The notes under the pieces were generated by a model that worked only from the letters and a program-made list of their open reading frames with translations, ran no database searches and was not told the origin of the DNA. Below, in pieces: positions 22,809 through 29,754 of a stretch of 29,967 nucleotides of DNA. Source of the stretch: Streptococcaceae bacterium (lineage in GTDB: Bacteria > Bacillota > Bacilli > Lactobacillales > Streptococcaceae); NCBI GenBank assembly GCA_031270215.1, contig JAISYB010000055.1:1-29967 (forward strand). The letters are read 5' to 3'. The translations under genes were made by a program, and so were the position numbers. How positions within the stretch are numbered: position 1 is the first letter of the stretch; each line of letters opens with the position of its first letter.

Positions 22809-23099
22809 ATGGTACCTTTTTTAATTTATTGGGCAGCAGATTTGTTTGGTCTGGCATTTCTTCTTTTGTCGATTTTCTTTACGCTTTTTTATTTAGCACG
22901 AAAAGAAAACGGCAATCTCTGGGCATTTGCATTTTTTGATGTCCTTGTTACCGCTATGTTAGGGGTTATTGTTTTCACTTATCGAGCAAATCATGGATTT
23001 GGTATTGCACAATATTCAAATACGTACTTCGCTTTAATCATCGCTTTGTTAATACTAGCGATTCTTCAAATTGTATTCGGACGTACTGCTAAGAAATAA
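22809..23099 (+). CDS. Small membrane protein, three helices
   Basis: A 96-residue hydrophobic protein with three predicted membrane helices: residues about 4-28, 38-58 and 70-90. The short loops carry RKENGN and RANHGFG. I do not recognise the family. The ATG at 22809 has GGAG 7 bases upstream; a TTG six bases earlier sits too close to it. It has a near-consensus promoter, so it is probably expressed. It converges towards ilvE, and an IS lies 15 bases downstream of its stop. Confidence 0.7.
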   Translation: MVPFLIYWAADLFGLAFLLLSIFFTLFYLARKENGNLWAFAFFDVLVTAMLGVIVFTYRANHGFGIAQYSNTYFALIIALLILAILQIVFGRTAKK

Positions 23100-23113
23100 A
23101 GGCATTAAAAAGG

Positions 23114-23152
23114 CTGCACCTCAATCTAAAATGGACCCTAGATAATGGACAC
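23114..23152 (+). repeat. Left inverted repeat of the IS
   Basis: It begins CTGCACCTCAATCTA, continues through TGGACCCTA, and ends GGACAC. It matches the reverse complement of 24698-24738 apart from scattered differences and two extra bases on the right. Confidence 0.85.
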
Positions 23153-23227
23153 TGATAAAAAAAACTGTCAGTTGCTCCTATTATCAAGGGTCTTTTTGTC
23201 GTATAATCAAACAAATGAGGTGAGATT

Positions 23228-23671
23228 ATGGGTGTCAATTACTTTACCAATGAACAAGTCGATGAACTTCGCTGTAATCCTTATGTAGACAATGTTTCTA
23301 CTAAAGCCATTACCTATTCTGAAGAATTTAAACGACATTTTATCGAAGAAAATCAATATGGAAAATTACCCACTCAAATTTTTAGAGAAGCGGGATTCAA
23401 TCCAAAGGTACTTGGGAAAATGCGGATTAATAATTTTGCCAGACGGGTACGTAAAATGAATGAGCGTGTCGAAGGCTTTACTGATCTACGCAGTGAGTCC
23501 TCTGGTCGTCCTCGAACTAAAGAGCGGACAATTGAAGCGGAAAATGCGTATCTTCGTCATCAAGTCGCTTTACAAAAGCAACAGATCGACGTACTAAAAA
23601 AAACGAATTCTATCAATCGCAAGGCAGCCAAAGACTCACACAAGAAAAATTCCAACTCATCCAAACAGTAA
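23228..23671 (+). CDS. IS3-family transposase OrfA
   Basis: A 147-residue helix-turn-helix protein (ITYSEEFKRHFIEEN; PTQIFREAGFN) with a C-terminal leucine-zipper-like coil (TIEAENAYLRHQVALQKQQ). It binds the IS ends. A run of eight As (23596-23603) before C forms a slippery site; slipping -1 there gives a continuous reading into orfB (NEFYQSQGSQRLTQ and on). GAGGTG precedes the ATG. OrfA itself looks intact. Confidence 0.85.
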   Translation: MGVNYFTNEQVDELRCNPYVDNVSTKAITYSEEFKRHFIEENQYGKLPTQIFREAGFNPKVLGKMRINNFARRVRKMNERVEGFTDLRSESSGRPRTKERTIEAENAYLRHQVALQKQQIDVLKKTNSINRKAAKDSHKKNSNSSKQ

Positions 23672-23691
23672 CCGCACGAGATAACAACCTA

Positions 23692-24219
23692 TTGAACATC
23701 ACTTGGTTATGCGAAATTGCTCAAGTATCACGTTCTGGTTATTACAATTGGAAAAAGAATCAATCACGACGGAAGCAGCGAGATGTCAAAGACCAAGCAG
23801 ATTTTGTGCTGGAGACTTTTAATAAGCTCTTTGAACGTCATGACATTCCTAAAGACCAAAAAACCCTAATTCATTCCGATCAGGGTATCCACTACACAAG
23901 TATCCAATTTCAAACCTTAGTCAACGACCATGAGCTTCGACAATCCATGTCTCGCCGAGGCAACTGTTGGGATAATGCACCGCAGGAATCTTTTTTCGGT
24001 CATATGAAAGACGAATTGTCTGATCTGCATCAATTAAATACGTTCCAACAGCTTCAAGAAGTCCTCAATGATTATATGGACTATTACAACAATGAGCGCT
24101 ATCAATGGAATTTGGCGAAACGTTCGCCAAATCAATATGATGCATTCATCAAAACGGGAGACTATCCGTTGAAAAATCTAGTGGCAACTCCGGAGTTGCC
24201 AACGGTTCTTCTGGTATAA
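23692..24219 (+). pseudogene. IS3-family transposase OrfB with internal deletion
   Basis: The first 40 residues (ITWLCEIAQVSRSGYYNW) and the last 125 (LIHSDQGIHYTS; QSMSRRGNCWDNAPQESFFG; DYYNNERYQWNLAK) are normal OrfB. Full OrfB proteins are about 270-290 residues; this is 175. The middle, roughly 100 residues with the first catalytic Asp, is missing in frame: KDQADF jumps straight to VLETFNKL. The second Asp (HSDQG) and the Glu (PQESFF) remain. In full-length relatives a DFVLET-like string occurs just at the far junction, so deletion between two short DF-coding sequences is likely. It is normally read by frameshift from orfA. Confidence 0.8.
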
Positions 24220-24574
24220 AACATTCGGCATATTCTAAGTTAAAACGATCATTGAATTTTTCGTATAGAGTCTCCAAGCTGCCTGGTTTGAACAGTTCGT
24301 CCATATCCGCTTCAGGATCAAACATGAGTTGCACGTAGAAATCAAAGGCTAAATCAATTTTAGAACCTTTGAGGATCCATTTCAATTGATCGATAAGATA
24401 ATCTTCTTTATACAGTAAGTTTGAGATACTGCGATATTCCAGAAAGTATGCCCATTGTTCTTTAAGAGTCAAGTCGTCAAAATAGCGAAGCATCCAATTG
24501 GGATACAATCGTAACTCATGTTCTTCACAAAACACAGAAAAATCCAACGTCTCAATACTTGAAAAAATATTCAT
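24149..24574 (-). CDS. Passenger protein of unknown function inside the IS
   Basis: An open frame of up to 168 codons on the minus strand; I give the version from ATG 24574 (141 residues: MNIFSSIETLDFSVF on). The start is uncertain: a strong AGGAGG at 24641-24646 has no well-spaced in-frame start. The product is acidic, rich in Leu, Phe, Tyr, Asp and Glu, with helix-like periodicity (LKEQWAYFLEYRSISNLLY) and no membrane segment. No family is recognised. It overlaps the 3' end of orfB by 71 bases, tail to tail, and lies within the inverted repeats, so it moves with the IS. The composition argues that it is a real protein and not a shadow. Confidence 0.55.
   Translation of the reverse strand: MNIFSSIETLDFSVFCEEHELRLYPNWMLRYFDDLTLKEQWAYFLEYRSISNLLYKEDYLIDQLKWILKGSKIDLAFDFYVQLMFDPEADMDELFKPGSLETLYEKFNDRFNLEYAECFIPEEPLATPELPLDFSTDSLPF
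24183..24200. repeat. Perfect 18-bp palindrome in overlapping genes
   Basis: GGCAACTCCGGAGTTGCC lies where the ends of orfB and the passenger gene overlap. Because it is a palindrome in matching frames, both genes encode ATPELP there. Confidence 0.9.
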
Positions 24575-24697
24575 TAGCCTACTGGACGACAACAACCCGC
24601 ACATCATTCTGAGTACGGGTCTGTTCTGCGTGCCGTCACTCCTCCTATGAGCCAATCATAGAAAAAAATCAACACAATTTATACGGTTTTTTATTAA

Positions 24698-24738
24698 GTG
24701 TCCTTGACATAGGGTCCGTTTTATAGACTGAGGTACAG
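24698..24738 (+). repeat. Right inverted repeat of the IS
   Basis: It starts GTGTCC, contains AGGGTCCG, and ends GACTGAGGTACAG. It is the counterpart of 23114-23152. Confidence 0.85.
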
Positions 24739-24746
24739 TTTTTTAT

Positions 24747-25769
24747 TTATATTTCCACTGGATAAATCCAACCCTTTGGTGCAAGAATGTCCCCAAATTG
24801 AATCCCAACTAGCTCATCATATAACCTTTGTGTAATTGGTCCGACCTTTGTTTCCGAATAAAATACGTGGAAGTCATCTTTATTTTGAATACCACCAATC
24901 GGTGAAATAACCGCAGCAGTTCCGCAAGCTCCTGCCTCAGTAAAACGATCTAGCTCATCAATATAAACATCTCCCTCAATTGCCTCTAAGCCCAAACGTG
25001 TTTTGGCAAGCTCAAGTAGTGAGTACTTAGTAATACTTGGCAAAATTGATGGGCTAAGCGGTGTAACAAATTCTCCTGCTGAGGTAATCCCAAAGAAATT
25101 TGCTGAGCCAACCTCCTCAATCTTCAGATGTGTTGCCGGATCTAGATAAATTACATCTGAAAATTGCTGCGTATGCGCATAATGCCCCGGCAAAAGCGAC
25201 GCCGCATAATTCCCTCCCACCTTAGCCGCTCCAGTTCCAAGCGGTGCAGCACGATCATAATCATAGGATACGACAAAGTTCGTTGGTGCAAGACCACCTT
25301 TAAAATAAGGACCAACAGGCATTGCAAAAACTGTGAAAATGTACTCGTTAGCCGGTTGAACACCAATAATATCCCCAACGCCAATCAACAGCGGTCTTAA
25401 ATAAAGCGTTGCACCACTTTCATACGGCGGTACAAATTCTTGATTTGCCTTAACCACTGCCTGACAGGCTTTGATAAACTTATCTGTCGGTACATGAGGC
25501 ATCATCAAACGATCCGCTGTTTTCTGCAAACGCTCGGCATTCTTATTCGGACGAAAAAGCTGAATTGCACCACTCTTAGTTCGATAGGCTTTCAAGCCCT
25601 CAAAAGCTTGTTGACCATAATGCAAGGCTGGCGAGCTTTCAGAAAGATGTAACAAGGCATCGTCGCTCAAACGCCCCTCGTCCCACTGACCGTCCTTATA
25701 ATATGATAAATAACGAAACGGCAGCTTCATATAATTAAATCCTAAATTTTCCCAATCAATATCAACCAT
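24747..25769 (-). CDS. ilvE: Branched-chain amino acid aminotransferase
   Basis: A 340-residue class IV PLP aminotransferase that interconverts Leu/Ile/Val and their 2-oxo acids. It starts MVDIDWENLGF at ATG 25769 behind AAGGAG. Family features: HYGQQAFEGLKAYR, RPNKNAERL, the PLP lysine in GTGAAKVGGNYA, IEEVGSANFFGI and FTEAGACGTAAVISPI. It has its own promoter and CodY-like operators upstream, which suits control by amino acid supply. Its natural terminator is not evident: 8 bases after the stop the IS begins. Confidence 0.95.
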   Translation of the reverse strand: MVDIDWENLGFNYMKLPFRYLSYYKDGQWDEGRLSDDALLHLSESSPALHYGQQAFEGLKAYRTKSGAIQLFRPNKNAERLQKTADRLMMPHVPTDKFIKACQAVVKANQEFVPPYESGATLYLRPLLIGVGDIIGVQPANEYIFTVFAMPVGPYFKGGLAPTNFVVSYDYDRAAPLGTGAAKVGGNYAASLLPGHYAHTQQFSDVIYLDPATHLKIEEVGSANFFGITSAGEFVTPLSPSILPSITKYSLLELAKTRLGLEAIEGDVYIDELDRFTEAGACGTAAVISPIGGIQNKDDFHVFYSETKVGPITQRLYDELVGIQFGDILAPKGWIYPVEI

Positions 25770-25789
25770 TAGATACTCCTTCAAATTTA

Positions 25790-25804
25790 TTTTTTCAAAA
25801 AATT
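25790..25804 (-). promoter_or_regulatory. CodY-box-like site in the ilvE leader
   Basis: AATTTTTTGAAAAAA matches 12 of 15 positions of the CodY consensus AATTTTCWGAAAATT. It lies just after the expected ilvE transcription start. Confidence 0.45.
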
Positions 25805-25814
25805 GTGTACAATA

Positions 25815-25843
25815 AGTGTATGATTATTTTTTTGAAGTTTCAA
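25815..25843 (-). promoter_or_regulatory. Promoter of ilvE
   Basis: Minus strand TTGAAA (25843-25838) and TACACT (25820-25815) with 17-base spacing. Confidence 0.65.
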
Positions 25844-25846
25844 CAA

Positions 25847-25870
25847 ATTTATCAAAAAATTCTGAAAATT
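25847..25870 (+). promoter_or_regulatory. Two overlapping CodY-box-like sites before mscS
   Basis: AAAATTCTGAAAATT at 25856-25870 matches 13 of 15 CodY consensus positions. A second site at 25847-25861 (minus strand AATTTTTTGATAAAT) matches 12 of 15. They lie between the ilvE -35 and the mscS start codon. Confidence 0.5.
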
Positions 25871-25880
25871 AGGTGATGAT

Positions 25881-26774
25881 ATGTTCTTATTAGTAACAAA
25901 TCCAGAGATTACATCTCAGGTCGAAAAACAAATGAATATTTTTCAGCGCTTTTGGTTTGCGATTGATTGGGATAAATTCCTTGCAACAACCATTTCAAAA
26001 ACGATTGCTTTCATTATCACAGCTGCTGCCTTTTTTATCATCTATCATCTTGGTAAAATCATTTTACATCGTAGTTTCAAAAAATATGCCAAAGCAAATT
26101 TTTCGGATGAAGTTCGTACAATGACCATCAAAAAATTAACAGAAAGTATTTTCCAATACACCATCTTATTTTTCTTTATCTATACACTTTTATCTATCTT
26201 GGGTGTGCCTGTCGGCTCCTTAATCGCTGGCGCTGGGATTGCCGGTGTTGCCCTAGGGCTTGGCGCACAAGGTTTTATGAATGATCTAATCTCCGGAATG
26301 TTCATTTTCATCGAACGGCAATTTGATATTGGAAATAAAATCAAGTTTCAGGGAAATGGTATCATCTTGGAAGGCACTGTCATTGCAATTGGTATCCGTT
26401 CAACCAGAATAAAAGGATTGGACGGAAGTATCCATTTCATTCCTAATCGAAATATCGTCATGGTAACTAATTATTCCAGAAGCGAAATCAAGACAATCCT
26501 TGATTTTCAAATTCTCTCCAACCAAGATATTAAACTAGCCGAAAAGCTCATCATTGAGGCAAATCATCAATTAAATGCTCAATTTTCCCAACTGTTAACA
26601 CAACCAGTTGAATTTCTCGGAATTAGCTATTCGCCTACCAGTCACCTAGTGATTCGAAGTGCGATTTTTTCCAAAACGGAAGATGTAGCCAACCTTTCCG
26701 CCGAATTCTATAAGACTTACCTCGAAGCTTTTCAAAAAACCGGTATTGCAATGCCTGAAAACTCCTTACGTTAG
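25881..26774 (+). CDS. Small-conductance mechanosensitive channel (MscS family)
   Basis: A 297-residue membrane channel that opens on hypo-osmotic shock. Three N-terminal helices (about residues 38-57, 88-106 and 110-130) precede the pore signature AGAGIAGVALGLGAQ, then FMNDLISGMFIFIERQFDIG of the beta domain and a C-terminal cytoplasmic vestibule (DGSIHFIPNRNI). AGGTGATG precedes the ATG. It is divergent from ilvE and shares its CodY-like upstream region, and it ends at a strong terminator. Confidence 0.92.
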   Translation: MFLLVTNPEITSQVEKQMNIFQRFWFAIDWDKFLATTISKTIAFIITAAAFFIIYHLGKIILHRSFKKYAKANFSDEVRTMTIKKLTESIFQYTILFFFIYTLLSILGVPVGSLIAGAGIAGVALGLGAQGFMNDLISGMFIFIERQFDIGNKIKFQGNGIILEGTVIAIGIRSTRIKGLDGSIHFIPNRNIVMVTNYSRSEIKTILDFQILSNQDIKLAEKLIIEANHQLNAQFSQLLTQPVEFLGISYSPTSHLVIRSAIFSKTEDVANLSAEFYKTYLEAFQKTGIAMPENSLR

Positions 26775-26785
26775 TCAGAAAAAAG

Positions 26786-26825
26786 CTGTGGCATTATCAA
26801 AGATAACTGATAGCGCCGCAGTTTC
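26786..26825 (+). terminator. Terminator of the mscS-family gene
   Basis: CTGTGGC (26786-26792) pairs with GCCGCAG (26815-26821), with TATC/GATA inside and TTTC after. Confidence 0.65.
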
Positions 26826-26956
26826 ATTCTTTTGACAAATTATTTCTATAAATTTACAACTGATTGTCAATTTAGCGGGTTTATAGGCTGCTTCTCTGCT
26901 TTTTATTTAACTTGTCACGAACTACCTTTGCAAAATATTGACAATTAGTTTCATTC

Positions 26957-27808
26957 TTATGACTGTTTAATCAATGTTCCAAATCCTTTATCAGCAAATA
27001 GCTCTAGGAGAATGGAATGCTCCACCCGACCATCGATAATCACCGCTTCTTTTAAGCCATGGCGCATCGCATGTGTACAAGCTTTAATTTTAGGTATCAT
27101 GCCACCAGTAATAATCCCTTCATCAATCAAATTAGGAATATCCGCCACAACAATCTTTGACATTAAACTGTTTGAATCATTAACATCTCGCAAAACCCCG
27201 CGAATATCGGTTAGTAAGATGAATTGCTCCGCAGATATCGCAGCAGCAATCTCTGCAGCCGCTGTGTCGGCATTGATATTGTAAAACTGACCGGCGTGAT
27301 CAATTCCAGTAGTTGCAATGACTGGAATATAGCCATTTTCTAAAGCAAGATTGATTGGTTCTACATTAATCTTTGTGACATTTCCAACATAGCCAAATTT
27401 AACATCTTTTTGCTCCGCCTCAATCATCGCTCCGTCAATCCCTGATAAACCGAGCGATTTAGCCCCCAAGCTGTGCAAATCAGCGACTAACGACTTATTG
27501 ATTTTTCCCGCTAGAACGGTTGCTACAATCTCCACCGCTTCACTATCCGTATAACGTAAGCCATCAATAAAAACAGTTTCCTTACCTAGCTTATCCAAGG
27601 TCGCTGAAATATCCGGACCGCCACCATGAACTAAAACAATGTTTACACCAATCATTTGCAGCAAAGCAATATCCCGCATGACCGACATCTTTAAATCTGC
27701 GTTAGTCATCGCATTACCACCATATTTGACAACAATCGTCTGCCCAGAGTATTTTTGCATATAAGGTAACGCTTCTAGCAAAACTTCTGCTCGCTTTTGT
27801 CTTTCCAA
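26957..27808 (-). CDS. argB: Acetylglutamate kinase
   Basis: A 283-residue amino acid kinase for the second step of arginine synthesis (N-acetylglutamate to its 5-phosphate). Motifs: VVKYGGNAM, VLVHGGGPDIS, the N-terminal MQKYSGQT, and GGMIPKIKAC near the C-terminus. It starts at TTG 27808 with GGGGAGG 5 bases upstream, so initiation may be limited. No other arg gene is adjacent; both neighbours are unrelated. Its promoter overlaps an ARG box, so ArgR repression by arginine is likely. Confidence 0.95.
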   Translation of the reverse strand: MERQKRAEVLLEALPYMQKYSGQTIVVKYGGNAMTNADLKMSVMRDIALLQMIGVNIVLVHGGGPDISATLDKLGKETVFIDGLRYTDSEAVEIVATVLAGKINKSLVADLHSLGAKSLGLSGIDGAMIEAEQKDVKFGYVGNVTKINVEPINLALENGYIPVIATTGIDHAGQFYNINADTAAAEIAAAISAEQFILLTDIRGVLRDVNDSNSLMSKIVVADIPNLIDEGIITGGMIPKIKACTHAMRHGLKEAVIIDGRVEHSILLELFADKGFGTLIKQS

Positions 27809-27848
27809 ATTGACCTCCCCTTAAAATCGATATGTATTTTTATACAAT

Positions 27849-27877
27849 ATTTTAGCATTTTTGAGGCTAAAATTCAA
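27849..27877 (-). promoter_or_regulatory. Promoter of argB
   Basis: Minus strand TTGAAT (27877-27872) and TAAAAT (27854-27849) with 17-base spacing. The -35 lies within the ARG box. Confidence 0.65.
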
Positions 27878-27889
27878 TAATAATTCATA
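27872..27889 (-). promoter_or_regulatory. ARG box (ArgR/AhrC operator)
   Basis: TATGAATTATTATTGAAT matches 17 of 18 positions of the Gram-positive ARG box TNTGAATWWWWATTCANW; only the C of the second half is replaced. Confidence 0.65.
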
Positions 27890-27936
27890 TTTATTTGCTG
27901 TTTTTAGTTTTTACCTTAATTCGCTTTGATGGAAAG

Positions 27937-27968
27937 AACCCCCGCAACCGAAATGGTCGCGGGGGGTT
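27937..27968 (-). terminator. Terminator of the surface-protein gene
   Basis: AACCCCCGC-ACC pairs with GGT-GCGGGGGGTT (27937-27968). On the minus strand TTCTTT follows. It is GC-rich and very stable. Confidence 0.75.
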
Positions 27969-28055
27969 AGATCAGCTGCCTTACCTTGCCTAATTTAATT
28001 TTGATAACATAACTCAATCTTTACAAATCAATTTCTGCTTGGATGTTAAGATTCG

Positions 28056-29639
28056 TTAATCTAACTTAATCCACAAAGCAGGGCGGACGGGCTGGTTATC
28101 ATAGACACGTTCGTAGCCGCCGAAATTACCATTGAGAACACTGCCCGCATAAAAAAAGTGGGCTCCCGCCGACCGAAGCCAGAAATAATTGGGTTCTGGG
28201 AAGCTTTCAGAACCATAACCTAAAATTACATCAAGATAACTTGGTCCTACAGTATAAACTGCTCCCATCGTCTTATTAATATCACCATAGCTTAAGGCAA
28301 ACGCTTGTTTCTTAAAATCATTGCCCACAGCTGACAAGGAGGTAGAAAAGCGTTTATCCCGATAATAACTAGTCCAGTACCCATTGTCGAATGCATCACT
28401 ACTACTACCGCTATATGCACCTTCACCAGTATCTGTTTTATCTATATGTTCCGAAAGAGTTGGATTATTTAAATCAACTGCTAAGATCTTACTATCAAAC
28501 TTATCTTTTAAGGTATGGTTATAGTAGTAATCAATCGCGCCTTTAAGTCCGTACTTGTATTTAGGGTCGCTATCACTTTCATAACTCGCTCCTCCACTGT
28601 CCTCGTAGCCGTTTGAACCATCGCTATCAAAGTAGTAATCATTACGCTCACCTGCATCTAAGCCATCTAAACCACTCTTGCTTACCGCTGTATCTGATAG
28701 GAATGGGACATCGGCGTAAGGAGTAGAAACATCCATATCTATGCCCGCCTCAGCCGCTGTCAAAGCATCGATTTTAATAATTAACGCTTTATCATCTTCA
28801 ACCTTTAAGATACGCCAGTCTGTGTCTGCAAAACGATAGCCGTCACCAGCTACAGGTGGAGATGATGGTAGCTCCGTCCACTTGGCATAAAGGGTCGTGT
28901 TGGTGCTCACAATATCGTTATCAAAAGCCCAATAGTCGTTGCCGTCTTTAGTTTTAGTCCAACCGTCAAAAGTATACCCAGATCTTGTTGGGGAAGTTGG
29001 TTCAGCGACCTTGCTATCCTTTGCGATATTCGTTAGTTCAGTAACCTCAGTACCGCCATTTGAATCAAAACTAACGGTATAAGTAGCCGTTTCTGGAATC
29101 AAGGTATAGACGATTGTACCTTGATAAACCCCCTTAACTGATTTTGATAAAGTTAAGTTGGAAGTAACAGCTGTACTTGCTACCGTGTGGCTTTTATTTA
29201 CAGTGCTTGATAACACCTTAGCAGAAGTCCCTAAAACATCAACCGGAATTTTGCTATCTATTATACCTGTTTCACTAGCTACATTAATACCAAATGTAAG
29301 CCCACTTGCCGCCAATTCCGCACCAGTCCCGCGCTCTTTTGGCTGTGCAATCTTAACACTTAACTGCCACTGACCGCTAGCACGTGTATCGATAATTTCA
29401 AGCTTGCCTGTTGGCACTAAGGGAATTTCACCTCCAATGCCATTATCAATATCAAACTTTTTAGATAAATCTATCACAGTTCCAAGTGTCAGTTCGCCAC
29501 CGCCACTATTTTCATCAACTTTTGAATCCAACTGAATCTCGATAGAACCATTTTTCTCTTCTGCTAAAGCACTGATTGGTGCTAATAGCAGAACACTTAA
29601 TAGACCTACGGTCGCAAATAATTTTTTATTTCTTAACAT
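28056..29639 (-). CDS. Secreted surface protein: WxL-like, InlB repeat, DUF6273-like domain
   Basis: A 527-residue exported protein. The signal peptide is residues 1-26 (LLSVLLLAPISALAEE). Residues about 30-185 resemble a WxL cell-wall-binding domain: RASGQWQLSVKI holds the first WxL; the closing motif GTIVYTLIP has Tyr for Trp. Residues 185-255 are one Listeria-Bacteroides (InlB B) repeat: YTVSFDSNGG, then SGYTFDGWTK and TLYAKW. The rest is Asp/Ser/Gly/Tyr-rich and ends with DWRILKVEDDKALI ... FWLRSAG ... VRPALWIKLD, which fits DUF6273. There is no LPXTG. WxL domains are usually C-terminal, so this order is unusual. The start is ATG 29639 behind GGGAG. Confidence 0.75.
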   Translation of the reverse strand: MLRNKKLFATVGLLSVLLLAPISALAEEKNGSIEIQLDSKVDENSGGGELTLGTVIDLSKKFDIDNGIGGEIPLVPTGKLEIIDTRASGQWQLSVKIAQPKERGTGAELAASGLTFGINVASETGIIDSKIPVDVLGTSAKVLSSTVNKSHTVASTAVTSNLTLSKSVKGVYQGTIVYTLIPETATYTVSFDSNGGTEVTELTNIAKDSKVAEPTSPTRSGYTFDGWTKTKDGNDYWAFDNDIVSTNTTLYAKWTELPSSPPVAGDGYRFADTDWRILKVEDDKALIIKIDALTAAEAGIDMDVSTPYADVPFLSDTAVSKSGLDGLDAGERNDYYFDSDGSNGYEDSGGASYESDSDPKYKYGLKGAIDYYYNHTLKDKFDSKILAVDLNNPTLSEHIDKTDTGEGAYSGSSSDAFDNGYWTSYYRDKRFSTSLSAVGNDFKKQAFALSYGDINKTMGAVYTVGPSYLDVILGYGSESFPEPNYFWLRSAGAHFFYAGSVLNGNFGGYERVYDNQPVRPALWIKLD

Positions 29640-29754
29640 TGTAGTCACTCCCTTTTTTCTTCAAAGAAAACAATTTCAGCAATTTTTGAAAACTCCACGC
29701 CAACTTTTAGTATTTCCTTTAAATCTCTTAAATCCTTAAAAGCATATCAAAGAG

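Larger units (their letters stand above)
23114..24738 (+). mobile_element. IS3-family insertion sequence with a passenger gene, defective
   Basis: The element is bounded by imperfect inverted repeats of about 40 bp (23114-23152 and 24698-24738). It carries orfA, a truncated orfB and, near the right end, an oppositely oriented gene. The terminal bases are TG...CA just inside the repeat ends, as in the IS3 family. I see no target duplication beside the ends. With the first Asp of the DDE triad deleted it cannot make active transposase. The right end is 8 bases from the ilvE stop, so the IS lies between two convergent genes. Confidence 0.8.

Noticed and set aside
25887..25960. T-box or other riboswitch for ilvE or argB
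   Set aside because: Neither leader is long enough and no T-box motif is present; operator-type control fits better.
29640..29754. Reverse transcriptase or template repeat (diversity-generating retroelement) near the surface protein
   Set aside because: No reverse transcriptase frame and no near-identical copy of the gene's 3' end were seen in the window.
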